Assembly: GCF_032854445.1 (NCBI RefSeq) | Contig: NC_088302.1 | Coordinates: forward strand, 48,762,046 to 48,826,045 | Reading direction: 5' to 3' | Source: Liolophura sinensis | Lineage: Eukaryota > Mollusca > Polyplacophora > Chitonida > Chitonidae | DNA length: 64,000 nucleotides | Part shown: piece after piece, positions 46,080 through 57,920 of the stretch | Layout of the letters: each line of letters begins with the position of its first letter | Numbering within the stretch: the stretch's first letter is position 1 | The notes under the pieces: model-generated | Database searches by the model: none | Seen by the model: only the letters and a program-made list of their open reading frames with translations | Told to the model about the DNA's origin: nothing | Translations under genes and position numbers: made by a program

Positions 46080-47174
46080 GTTACAGCCTTCTTATTATGA
46101 TTTTCTGTAAAATGGACTCCATTCCGGAAACTTTAACGTACGATCAAGAGAAATCCTTCATGACGTGGGTGTTGACCTGACCAAGCTGGAAAAAGCTACT
46201 CCTTTCCCGCACCCCCTTGGCTCCTCCATGTACTTAATGTTTGCATGACGTTACGTGAGTATACCCGCAAATCTGGCCGCCTTAACCTTATCTGTTCGTC
46301 TTTTAAAAACTATGTGTCTAACAACTGGCCTGCTTTTTTAAAACTATTTTCAAATGCATCAAAGTACCCAGAGACAGGGAAGTCTGGTATTGAGTTTTCA
46401 GTACCGGGTATAAAATTATGCCAATCACTTAGAGTGTCTGATAAATTGTCGGTCTTCACATGTGAGTTATTAGCAATCCTCTGTTCTTTACTCTGGCTTG
46501 AGGAATACAGCCCAGTGAGGGCTGTGATTTTTTCTGATTCACTTGCTGCATTACTCTTGGCAAACTGCATCTCGTCTGATTTTGGAGGTATTATGGTTGA
46601 TAACCTCGTTTTACTTTATAGAGGGGATAGAGGTTTGTTTGGCATGGGTACCAGCCCACTTGGGAATAGCGGGTAATGAAGAAGCGGACAAGGCTGCAAA
46701 ACAAGCGCTCCTGCTGAATAATATATCTGTGTCTTACACGTTATCATGTCGAGAGATGTTCAGCGAAGATAAGTCACACTTCTACTGGCTTTGGCAGAAT
46801 GAGTGGGATACAACGAATAATGGTCGTTTTTATTTTCAATTTTAGCCTTCTATTTCCAGTGGATATGTAAGCCTATCTCCAAGACAAAACGATGTCTTGT
46901 TTTTCAGATTAATGTCTGATGTCTTACCTTTTAACTTACTGTGATAAACTGTCACCCAAGTGGCTGAGGTGATTTTTGTGATGTAGTTGAGTCCGAAGAA
47001 CATTTTCTTTTCAGATGTCCCAGATATAATTTAGTCAGAGCTCAAATGTTTGCAAAGCTATCACATTTTGATATTTTTCAGCACACATTGCAGGCAGTTG
47101 TGTGTCCTCCACGAAACAGAGTTAAAGTTTTCAATGAAGTGGCGAAGTTCATTGTTAATTCAAGGCGATTTTGA
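46080..47174 (+). pseudogene. LINE ORF2 C-terminal remnant (RNase H and CCHC-like end)
   Basis: RNase H blocks read KYPETGKSGIEFSVPG, KLSVFTCELLAILCSLLWLE and VIFSDSLAALLLAN, then after a frameshift WVPAHLGIAGNEEADKAAKQ. The segment GDFCDVVESEEHFLFRCPRY leads to a natural end TGA at 47172-47174, typical of the C-terminus of I-type LINE ORF2. The first RNase H Asp is replaced (FSNASK). Endonuclease and RT domains are absent, so this is a truncated, mutated copy. A 3' untranslated part may extend toward 47.7 kb. Confidence 0.75.
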
Positions 47175-48299
47175 GTCTCCCCAACCCTCATCCCGTTTAT
47201 TTGAGTGTTATCTCTAGTAATGTAGTACAGATTTACTCTTGCAGTTAAGTGTGGCGTGCATCATCCCTTTTCAGGGCTTGGAAAACGCCAAATTTATAAT
47301 TTCCCTATCTCACTCACGCCACCTTGGGAATAACTGCAAGTAAAAACACGCCCCAAATAGGCTGTCAGTGGTCATGTATAACCCCGACCGCCTTATAGCT
47401 AAATGTTAAATCACGTTGGTTAACCCTCCCTGGACATTTTCTCTCTCGGCCTCTTGGCTTCTATTGGTGTCCACTGGATGTGAATGCGGCAACGCTGTTG
47501 ACTCAGTCAACCTCTTTAAATCTCCACTAAAATACTGATGATTGCAGTCCAGGCTGTGTTTCCTCAAATGAATGAGATCCGGGTTGTTCAGTAAAATGTA
47601 AGTTAAATGCCATAGTTTTCTTGTCCTTTTAAGCCTTATTTCCTTTGCCTCTAAAGGATAGAATAATCAAAAATGCATTAAAGATTCTTGTTTTTTTTCT
47701 CTCTTTTTTCTTTGTTATGACACTTTTCTTTAGGTTATATATTTATTAATTCGATTGGTATCATCCACAGTGCTCATTCACTTATACAACGGCCACCAAA
47801 ACTTTGGTTGGAGGAAGCCGGGCAGAACTCATGACAACCTCCTTGGAAGACGATATTAGAACAAAAACTGTCGAAACAAGGGAGACAACCGTGTTAGAAA
47901 TATTTTCAAGCTCTTATATAAAACATGAAAGCATCACAGTAAATTACCCTTTGCGCAAACAACGCATAATTTGGTGAAACTCATTTAGATTTACCTGTTA
48001 CTAATGTTGAGTGATCCGAATTAAAGGAGCCATATCCGTTGCTTGCACGATGAACGGTGTCCGGCTCTCTGGGCAAGGGTCTCCTGTTGGAAGTCCCCGC
48101 CTTCATTTCCCGGCAGAATACCCTAAGTACTGGGTGATTATGAGTGTAGTCCACAAACAGCATCCCAACACAGGCCACGTGCCCTGGACATAGAACGTAT
48201 CGTGTGTTATAGCTATGCTACTTGTCCTAGATACAGAACACACTGTGCGTTGTAACTAAGCCACGTGTTGTGGACATATATCATGCCATGTGTTATAGC
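47175..48299. other. Gene-free stretch with a diverged SINE
   Basis: Contains a strongly diverged, minus-oriented SINE trace at about 47740-47840 (ATTCGATTGGTATCATCCAC, ACTTATACAACGGCC, GGAGGAAGCCGGGCAGA). No gene was recognised. The copy B duplication starts after it. Confidence 0.5.
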
Positions 48300-48329
48300 T
48301 AAACATACTATGTGAAACGGTTATTTTTA

Positions 48330-48650
48330 CAACTACATCTAACTTCAGAATATACCACGCAAATGTCGTTATACTCAATGAGTCACGGCACAAATGTTGT
48401 AACGCGGGGCAATATGTCATGCTGTAACTTCGGGAGTCACCATGCAAATGTTATACTCAATGAGTCACGGCACAAATACTGTAACGCGAGGCAATGTAAT
48501 ATGTTCTAACTTTGGGAGTCACCACGTAAATACTGTTATACTCAGTGACTTACGGCACAAATGTTGTAACGCGGGCAATGTGTTATGTTGTAACTTCGGG
48601 AGTCACCACGCAAATGTTGCTATACTCAATGATCAACCACTGTGCGATTG
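48330..48650. repeat. Tandem repeat of about 95 bp, copy B
   Basis: The counterpart of 4840-5215, with units containing TAACTTCGGGAGTCACCA and TATACTCAATGAGTCACGGC. Confidence 0.65.
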
Positions 48651-49039
48651 TTATAACTAAGTGAGCAAATTTTGTGACTACTCAACTGATACAATAATGT
48701 AACAGTTTCTGTTGCCCACAAACTGAAGACTGGTCACAAAGATAACATTATTCCCCTGGTTGACTGACAGAAAAAAAGATCGCAAGTCCAAGTTGTTTTT
48801 AAATCACTAATATCATAAACGAAGCTCTACCCTACAATCAACATCATTTTGCTCGATCGGCTAGACCCTCTTGTAGGTGAAAAGGGTGCGGTGGGGATGT
48901 GGACCATAGCTCTTGCATTAAAATGGTCAAAAAATAGTTTTCCTACATTTTTTTTGTGAGAGGTGAGAGACTTCTGGATCATTACGCTGACAATATTTTG
49001 ATACACTGATGCTGAAGAAATACATGTCTAATTGACTTT

Positions 49040-49128
49040 AGCTCCGGCTGTAGTGTAATGGTAAGCCGGCATATCCACTTGGTAAGAGTTTCTTTTGGAC
49101 TTGGGGGTCGTGGGTTTTAGTTCGGGTA
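49040..49128 (+). repeat. tRNA-like relic, copy B
   Basis: The counterpart of 5690-5770, with the same box A (TAGTGTAATGG) and degraded box B. No cloverleaf. Confidence 0.35.
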
Positions 49129-49214
49129 AGTAACATCCACATTTCCACATATTTTTTACTCCAGAAATAGATTTACATATATAAATATAATAAATACATA
49201 CGCGTAAACTGTTC

Positions 49215-50715
49215 GGCCTGGCTTTCTCCACTGCCGCACCTGGTTTTTTCCAAAACTTCACCTGGCTTTCGTCACTGCTCATCCTTGTTTTCCCCACTAC
49301 TCCACCTGGTTTACTTCACTACTCCGCTTTCTCAACTGCCTCGCTTGTCTTTCAATATTACCACGCCTGACTTTCTCCACTACCACACCTGTCTTTCAAC
49401 ATCACCACGCTTGGCTTTCAACATTACCACGACTGATCTTCTCCAATACCTCGCCTGGCTTTCAAAATTACCACGCCTGACTTTCTCCACTACCACACCT
49501 TACTCTCTCCACTATCACGCCTGACTTTCTCCACTACCATGCCCTACTTTCTCCACTATCACGCCTGGCTGTCTCCACTACCACATCTGACTGTCTTTAC
49601 TACCACCCCTGACTTTCTCCATTTCCACGCCTGACTTTTTCCACTGTCACACCTGAATTTCTCCACTACCATACCTAGCTTTCTCCACTACCACGCGTGG
49701 ATTTCAACATTACCACGGCTGATTTTCTCCTTTAATTCGCCTGGCGTTTAAAATTACCCCGCCTGACTTTCTCCACCACAACGCCTGATTCTCTCCACTA
49801 CCACGCCTGACTTTCTCCACTACCGCACCTGACTTTCTCCATTTCCACGCCTGGCTTTCTCCACTACAATGCCTGACTTTCTCAATTACCAAGCATAACT
49901 CTCTCCACTACCACACATGACTTTCTCCATTACCACGCCTGGCTTTCTCCACCACAACGCTTGACTTACTCCAATACCTGGCCTAACTTTCTCCACTACC
50001 TCATCTGTCTTTCTCCATTTCCACGCCTGGCTTTCTCCACTACAACGCCCGACTTTCTCCATTACCAAGCCTAACTTTCTCCACTACCACACCTGTCTAC
50101 CTCCACTACCACGCTTGACTTACTCCGATACCACGTCTGGCTTTCCCCACTACAACGTCTAACTTTCTCCATTGTCACGCTAGATTTCACTATCACCACG
50201 ACTGACTTTCTCCATTACCACACCTGACTTTCTCCACTACCACACCTGTCTTTCAACATTACCACGGCTGATATTCTCCATCACCTCGCCTGGCTTTCAA
50301 AATTACCACGTCTGACTTTCTCCACTACCATACCCTACTTTCTCCACTATCACGCCTGACGTTCTCCACTACCACATCTGTCTTTCTCCCCTTACTTCCA
50401 CTGTCACGCCTGTCTTTCTCCACTACCACACTTGAATTTCAACATTACCACACCTGGCTTTCTACACTACAACGCCTAACTTTCCCTATTGTCAAGCTTG
50501 ATTTTTTCTATTACCACGCCTGACTTTCTCCACTACCACGCCTGGCCTTCTCTATTACCACACCTGGCTTTCTCCACTGCAACACTTGGTTTTCAACATT
50601 ACCACGCCTGCTTTTCTCCACTGCCATACGTGGCTTTCTCCACTACCACGCGTGGCTTTCAACATTACCACACCTAATTTCTCCACTAATACGCCTGACT
50701 TTTTCCACCACCCCA
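49215..50715. repeat. CT-rich minisatellite, copy B
   Basis: About 1.5 kb of degenerate 20-22 bp units (CTTTCTCCACTACCACGCCTG and CTTTCAACATTACCACGCC variants). It is longer than both parts in copy A together and lacks the inverted GA-rich arm. Confidence 0.9.
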
Positions 50716-50973
50716 CCTTTCAATTTAAAGAAACGACCTGAATGCAAATAAGATATGGATTAGATGAATTTTAATGAAAAATTTGGAGAAGATTATCTGA
50801 ATTAATTAGGAAATACCTTTGCCTTTCACAGATATGCTTTAAATCAACCAATTATGCTACAGTTCGCTATAGCCGCAGCTAAGTATAGACTCATTCTCTG
50901 TCATAGGCCCACCTGGGGAATTCCTCGTGACCTGAAATTTGCAAGCTGCGTCAACCGATAAAACGCGTCTAAA

Positions 50974-51219
50974 GGGACCCTCAGTGGCTCAGTTGGTTAG
51001 CGCGCTAGCACAGCGTTATGACCCAGGAGTCTCTCACCAATTCGGTCGCTGTGAGTTCAAGTCCAGCTCATGTTGGCTTCCTCTCTGGCCATACGTGGGA
51101 AGGTCTGACAGCAACCTGCAGATGCCCGTGGGTTTCTCCCAAGCTCTGCCCGGTTTCCTCCCCCATAATGCTGGCCGCCGTCGTGTAAGTGAAAAATTTT
51201 TCAGTATGGCGTAAAACAC
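50974..51219 (+). mobile_element. SINE with intact pol III boxes, copy B only
   Basis: Box A TGGCTCAGTTGG lies at 50985-50996 and box B GTTCAAGTCC at 51055-51064, followed by the middle and 3' domains, ending GGCGTAAAACAC. The usual CAATCAAATAAATAA tail is missing and the copy runs straight into host sequence. Copy A has the uninterrupted site CTAAACACACCGG near 14061. Confidence 0.88.
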
Positions 51220-51370
51220 ACCGGCCAGCTGTTGTTGAAGAATGTTTACCTTGATATTGGTAATGACATCCATGACTAAATTTTCCATCACCCCATCATA
51301 CGGCTGGAAATCAGTTGGCAGTAAACTGATGTTCTTCTGTTTTTGATAAGGCAGACTACAGTATATAGCC

Positions 51371-52130
51371 TGTTACGACCCAAACTGTCTGTATTATAAA
51401 GAGATGGCTTGTTCGAAATACACGACAGTTTAACCACACAAAAACAGTAACCAAAACCAGTAGATTTTATTTTACAACAGTTTATTAGGTTTAACAAGAA
51501 CAGATAACAAGACTTGTACAAATACTAAAGTACTTAAGTTTAACAAGAAAGGATAGCAGTATCTATACAAATACTAAAGTACTTACAAGTACAACGGTGC
51601 TAAGTCCAAACGGACGCATATATTCCACAATGGTGATAACCATACAGGCATAAATGCACAAATAAGAGGGAAAATCCACAGTATAACTGAGTGTATGACG
51701 AAATATACACAAAATTCCACAGACAGGGTCCGTGTACTAATAAGCACTGTGTACACAGGGGCACAAATTAAATATACAAGTTCAGACTGAACAAGTGCTC
51801 GGTGGAGATAGGATATAACAAAGCCAGAGGCTATAAAAGACACCAAAATTCAGCACAAAAGGCCTACTAAAGTAACACACAGCGAAAGCATCCAAAACTC
51901 TCAATATTTCTCCTTTCTCCTTCCTTTGACCTGCTTTCATAGGTCTTATATAGACTGGTGGAATTTTCTAGAATAAGAAAATTCTTAAACACTTGTTGTA
52001 AACAAAGAGGCCCAGAACTGAGGGTATTCTGGAATATTCTAAGGCAGAGGCAGACAGCAGGCCCTGAACTCAGCATATGTAAACGGTGTTAAGCTAAATT
52101 TAGAAGCTGACGGCAGTTGTGCACATAACA
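51371..52130 (-). mobile_element. Solo LTR, 760 bp, copy B only
   Basis: Starts TGTTACGACC and ends GCACATAACA, with TGTTA/TAACA termini. AGCC (51367-51370) and AGCA (52131-52134) flank it, while copy A has a single AGCC at 14211-14214. On the minus strand, CTATATAAGACC (near 51945-51956) and AATAAA-type motifs are in promoter and poly(A) positions, which gives the orientation. No internal coding region. It is unrelated in sequence to the 185-bp LTR at 9125. Confidence 0.8.
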
Positions 52131-52134
52131 AGCA

Positions 52135-53780
52135 TTTTAAAATTTCGGGCGAGTTGTTTGTTGCTGTTGTCTTGACATTTTAGTCATCGACGACGAGAGC
52201 AGCTTTCTGAAAATACTTTCCTTTATTAATGTTAAAATTTCGTTTTTGGGTCACAATTGGGTCACATTGCATGAGCCATGCTGTAATACTTTGTGTATTG
52301 ACTTTCTTTGTTTCTGGGATTTTTTTTTCTTGGGAGTGACCTTATACTTATGGAAGTTTTCACGTCAAAAATGTATTTTAATGTTCATTTCAGCCGGCGA
52401 AGGCGACTGACATTGGTGATCAGTTCCCTCCCATCATACGACCTGGTATGGTATATTTGCTGAAGGACAAATCGGGACAGTAAATACATGACTGATCTAA
52501 TTGTGTCCATGCTTCTAAACAACCATCAAAATTGGAGAATTTAACGTGGAATACGCAGTCTACAAATTCGTGCGTTACATTGACAGACAAGTTACGTTTT
52601 CTGATTGATAGCAAAATAGATGGTGTTATCGCTGCTAACTTTCACATGTATGTTACAGACGTTCTGTTATTCAGACAGAACAATTTTGTTGGTGTAACGG
52701 GGTATTTTGCTCTCCAAAACACAGCACATGTATTATATTGTACATGTAACAATCTAACCTTGCGTCAAGTAGTAAACATAATATTAGGATAAATATAACA
52801 GATCAGGGTGATTTTTAGAGTGAAATGATTTGACACCTGCACCCATTGATATTAAAATCACCGTGATAATGGTCAAGCAGTATAAAGTAAATCTTCCTTA
52901 CTGTTTTGTTAGCCATGAATACAACGTAATAACAATTAATGCAACCATGAATACGATGTAATAAAAATTCTTGTACCTTTGTTACCTACCGCGTCTGTAA
53001 ACATTGTATTATATTTTCTTAATTTTTTACTTGTCAGTGTCTGGCCTACATTTTTCCCTCAGTGTACGTTATAGCCTGCAGTGTTATTCCGTCGACCGTT
53101 GTTGAGGTTTTGGTTCCAGAATTTTCTTATATGCTAGTCTGTAAATATAAGCGACGGAGTTGTGAAACTCGCAGCCATTCATTCAAGTCCACTTTTGAGC
53201 AGTCATTTACTGAAGTCCACTTCTGAGCAGTCATTTACTGAAATCCACTTTAGGGCAGTCATTCATTTAAGTCCACTTGCAAGCAGTTATTTACTGAAGT
53301 CATTTACTCATTTGAGAGCAGTCATATTCACTCTGATTCATTCTAACGGATTTTGCTCTGTTTGAAAATATCGGCCTTCATGCCATTCGACATTCGTCAT
53401 TTTACTCCACTTTCTAAACTCGGCACTTTGTGAGCTTATGTTTCGTCACTTGCTGTTTTTTGGAGACGTTATATTTGGAACATGTATGGATCATTATCTC
53501 TTTGTGTTATTACGAAGATTTCATCCCAGTATTTTCTGAAAGTGACTTTGTGAATATTTCCTAGGAAACATACATCGGCAGCTCGGCAGGATGGACGCTA
53601 CTGTCAACCCATCCGCCCTGAGAAGTTACACATTCACAGATAGTTGAGAACAAACCCCTTATTCAACTGTCATCCGTAGATTGAGAAATTAATTAAATTA
53701 ATCTTAAGTGTGGATTCTATATTTACGTGTACTGACTAGCCTTTGGAAGCCGGAATATTCCATGGTTTCAATGCCGTAAG
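52135..53780. other. Non-coding part of copy B
   Basis: Matches 14215-15850 of copy A, including the TCAAGTCCACTT repeats near 53180-53310. A frame at about 52590-52792 parallels 14704-14895. Confidence 0.45.
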
Positions 53781-53795
53781 ATATATATATATGCC

Positions 53796-53886
<91 letters not shown>
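53781..53886. repeat. (TA)n microsatellite
   Basis: About 100 bp of TA repeat, with one GCCG interruption near its start. Absent at the matching place in copy A. Confidence 0.9.
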
Positions 53887-53891
<5 letters not shown>

Positions 53892-54094
53892 ATATAGTTA
53901 TAGTTATATAAATCTATATACATATATGCATACATATACATATATAAATATATATACATTAAACGTGCAGACTTTCACTACGTACATGTATTTGTACAGT
54001 AGCTGTCGTTTTTGTCAATTGTCTATTGAAAGACAGAAAAGTTTCACCTTTGTTGTCTACATATAGGTGCCAGGCAGTCTATAATCTGTAAGAA

Positions 54095-54350
54095 AATATA
54101 TTTATTTATTTATTTATTTCACATGTGTTTTTTGCGCCGTACTCAAGAATCTTCCCCATATACGACGGCGGCCAGCATTATGGTGGAAGGAAACCAGGTG
54201 GAGCTCGGGGTTAATCCACGGCCATCCGCAGTTTATTGCCTGACCTTCCCATGTACTGTCGGACCTTCTCATGTACGGTCACAGTGACTGCACTGGTAAG
54301 AGGCTTCTGGGTCATCTCGCTGCGCTGGCGCGATAACCATCTGAGCCCTG
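54095..54350 (-). mobile_element. SINE, counterpart of the copy at 16391
   Basis: An ATTT tail followed by TGCGCCGTACTCAAGAATC, ACGACGGCGGCCAGCATTA, and a head remnant ending in GATAACCATCTGAGCCC. It shares the duplicated middle block (CCTTCCCATGTA twice) with 16391-16631, which confirms orthology by duplication. Confidence 0.8.
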
Positions 54351-54814
54351 GAGGGAGATTTATCTGCGTCTCCAAAACAATGTCAAACAGATATCCACGC
54401 TCCATCGGGAGAGTAGCATTTGATATCCATCTTGTTGTTACACTCCTAATTTTGGAGGCAGGGTATGTCTATCAGCTTTGTGACTGGTTGAAAATTACAG
54501 GTCATTGCCAAGGATATTATTGTCAATTTACGATCCTTCAAGTGGAGAGAATATAATGTTCTTACACAAGACGACCTGATGCAGCTTTGGACAAATGTCA
54601 TTACATTCTACAATAATTTGTTCTTGTTATTCGGTTTTTATGTATGGAAGATGGTGCCTAAATATCCGTGTGTATGTGTCGCCGGGTTTAAAAAGCCACA
54701 AGTCTGTTGTTCAGTTTATTGTTCATTATTGGCAGAATAACGGAAATCTACCAGAGAATAGGGCTATCGTTGACTCTGGTGCAATTACACACCACAAAGT
54801 TTAAAATATTATTT

Positions 54815-54860
54815 ATTTATTTGCTTGGTGTTTTACGCCGTACTCAAGAAAATTTCACTT
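54815..54860 (-). mobile_element. Very short 5'-truncated SINE, copy B only
   Basis: Only the tail and about 35 bp of the 3' domain are present (TTTTACGCCGTACTCAAGAA). A perfect 12-bp target duplication AAAATATTATTT flanks it (54803-54814 and 54861-54872). Copy A carries one uninterrupted copy near 17658. Confidence 0.85.
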
Positions 54861-54959
54861 AAAATATTATTTGTGCAGGTCTAAAAATATAGTCTATTAT
54901 ACAAATCAAATGTGATGCAGGTGATAATGCAAAGAAAAAAACCCCAAAGAAACCATAAG

Positions 54960-55038
54960 ACAACATGGCTATTTTAGTGCAGAAAAACAGTATTCTGCTA
55001 AGGAGTATATATATACTCCTAAAAATAGCCATGTTGTC
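54960..55038. repeat. Nested palindrome, three-hairpin structure
   Basis: The outer arms GACAACATGGCTATTTTAG and CTAAAAATAGCCATGTTGTC pair almost perfectly. Inside them are a small hairpin GCAGAA...TTCTGC and a perfect palindrome AGGAGTATATATATACTCCT. Copy A has only a right-arm relative (GCCATGTTGTCAGTGAAGTA near 18305). Confidence 0.85.
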
Positions 55039-57687
55039 AGTGAAGTAGACAACTTATTAACTATCAGTCATGTAAGCACCAACCGAAACTATTTTGACAT
55101 GATCTTACAGATATTAACTTCAACGTGAGCATCACCAACATTTACAATATTTGCGTTTCACTTTTCACCACAAATTTATGGAAATCACTGAATAGTGTAT
55201 TCTACTGATATAAGGACGTTTCGCTCTGATACTTTCTAAAAGGTAAACTAAAACCCTACTGTCGGACTATTGAACGCAGTCTTACTCAGCAGGGCGAAAC
55301 TAAATACCTCATAGCTCCATTTATGTTGACCAACAGAAAGAGAAGCAGCCCTTTCTCATATACCTGTGCTACTCGGCTACAGAACCCATATCTATCTAGC
55401 GAGTTACTTCTCTATAGACGTATGAGGTGAAATACATTGTAACTCTTGCCAGAGACCGAGGCAGAGTTTAAGTTAAGAGGTATCCATAGGCAGCTATAGA
55501 TTGAAACGTTAGGTAGTTACGTTACAGATTCTGAATCGGAGTGCAATGCCTCGTGTACAGAATTTCACAGCTTATGGAGAATTGATACACTATTGACGAC
55601 TGGTAAAGCTGGTAAAAAAAAAGGTGAGGAAAAATGAAATAAGCCAAAAAATCTGATACATTGTGGATTTGGTGGAAATTTTACCCGCGAAGTAATTATT
55701 CACTATCCGTGTGTTAAAATGTCACCCATTGTAGTGTGTTAAAATGTCACCCATTGTAGTGTGCTAAAACGTTTACTTGTTTCACAATACGCCAGTCAAT
55801 TTCGTTGTATTTGTGAAGTTCAAATGTTTTTTGATTTGTTTATGTTTGTTCCAAAATAATATTCCTCAAACAAATATGATCAATGGGAACATGTGAAAAC
55901 AACAAAGCGGATTTTGGTGTACCCTCTTACATTTATTTACTTATTTATTTTCCTCATCACACAACAACAACACATTTTCAAGTCTTTTGTCAACAAGTAA
56001 GGTTAAATGTTCAAATTGTCGAAATGTTTACCTCTAATCTGAATAAAAAATAATTTAAACTAAATGTAGAAAAGTTTAACATGCGCAGACCATGTGACGA
56101 TTGACGGTACTGGAGCCAGTCTGGTCTTAGAGAATACGAACACTCGCCCACGTCATGTGATGTTTACATGATGTTATTATGATAATTAGCCCCGTTGTCA
56201 GTGAGACCTTGTCATTCCAAGGCGTGCCGTAATGGATGCAACTACTTTCCCAGATTATATGTTTTATAGGACGTTACGCCAGTAATTATCGCAAAACCAA
56301 TCGGGTTATCTTATTCCCCGGTGTGTTCTGTGAACGATTTTAGTTGAATTGCATGGCAATTTGTTAGCACGGTGATTTGCAACACTCAGTCCATGTAGAT
56401 ATATACGCACTACAGGTGATAATCAACTATACGTAGGCCCACACCTGTTACACCTGATGTAGAGCGCTCGGTCGAGTATGTTGTTTGTTCAGAAACAGGA
56501 AGGAGTGCTGTGTAATTGAGCAACATACTTTTATAGCAGTTTAAAGGAAACCAGTGCAGCGCACCAGACGGATGTTTGCATATGATAACAACATGAAGGT
56601 AATTTCTTTTAAACTGTCATGTTTTGCATCTGGATTGTATACGTCAGCTTTTAATCCGATTCATTACCCTGACGTCAAATCAATTGAAAATGATATATAG
56701 CAAAAAATAAGCCTAGAAAATTCCCAGATACGCAAACAGTCACGTTCACTGGTTGTCTGCAAAACAGCAGTGTTCTAGTATATAAACATCACAGTAAATC
56801 TCAAATGTGTTCTTTGCTGTATTACAATGATATACCTTGTAACTGATACTTATTATGCTCAGATGAAAGTGAGAAAAATTACACTTTTGCCAGTTTTATC
56901 AGTCTCGTGGATAATCTTGCTGAGTGGGTTTTCTTCAATGAGGACAAGCAAACAGTACCTCCAGAGTGGTTTTATGAGAAGCATTTTGTGCCAAAGCCAA
57001 ATTGAAGTTAAGAGTAGGAAGTTAACTTTTGAATAATATATACACGCGAAGTACACTGTGTTAATGTGACAATGTTTGTTTACAGCATCCAGTAGTTCCG
57101 TCTTTTTTACGTAAAACACAACTGGTGTTAATGAAAAGAAAAAATCACATAACCTTGAAACTTCATTTTGTTGTGATTGGTTTACTGTAATATATTTATT
57201 TACATTACTGTTATCCATTTATTACCGCTGATGATAACCCCTACACTACATTTTGTAATGATTTGTTTACTGTAATATATTTGTCTATGTTTAGACAAAA
57301 TATTTAGTACAAAATATTTCCATTCTTTCAATTAACACTGATTGTGTTTTATGTTCGGGTATGTTTACTGTTGGAATTTGTAGAGGTAGTGTATCGTTGA
57401 TGCATGAGATTCCAAGGATAAGCATTTCAGCCAGTTCTGTAAATCTTCAATGCAGAAGACCATATTGCCTAACAACCTAGACTTAAGAAAATTGCGCACG
57501 TAAATGCACAATGACGTCCGGATTTTGATTTTTGCAATAATCCAGCAGATTATAGAATTAATGCAGTTTTTATTTATGTGTTTTTCATGATCTGGTCTAT
57601 TTTTATGAAACCATGATAAGATCCATGAAAGAGATCGATATAATTAGAACAAAACTGCTACTTCTACTTTCAGATCAACTAAAAAAA
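55039..57687. other. Non-coding part of copy B
   Basis: Matches 18300-20309 and flanks. No gene was supported. A short open stretch around 56870-57004 is discussed under rejected items. Confidence 0.45.
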
Positions 57688-57920
57688 ATCCTCAACCATG
57701 ACAATATCCTCAACCATGACAATATCCTCAACCATGACAAAATCCTCAAAAATGACAATATCCTCAACCATGACAATATCCTCAATCATGACAATATCCT
57801 CAACCATGACAAAATCCTCAACCATGACAATATCCTCAACCATGACAATATCCTCAACCATGACAAAATCCTCAACCAGGACAATATCCTCAACCATGAC
57901 AATATCCTCAACCATGACAA
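57688..57920. repeat. 18-bp minisatellite, 13 units (copy B)
   Basis: The counterpart of 20310-20452 with five more units. CAAAAT in place of CAATAT recurs every three to four units, a hint of higher-order duplication. Confidence 0.9.

Noticed and set aside
53768..53959. Ile/Tyr-rich frames at 53.8 kb
   Set aside because: Pure translation of a (TA)n microsatellite.
56870..57004. Apparent terminal exon in copy B (NLAEWVFFNEDKQTVPPEWF...), with a frameshifted partner at 19545-19630
   Set aside because: In the shared frame the differences between copies are nearly all replacements and none is clearly silent, so there is no sign of protein constraint. No upstream exon joins in phase.
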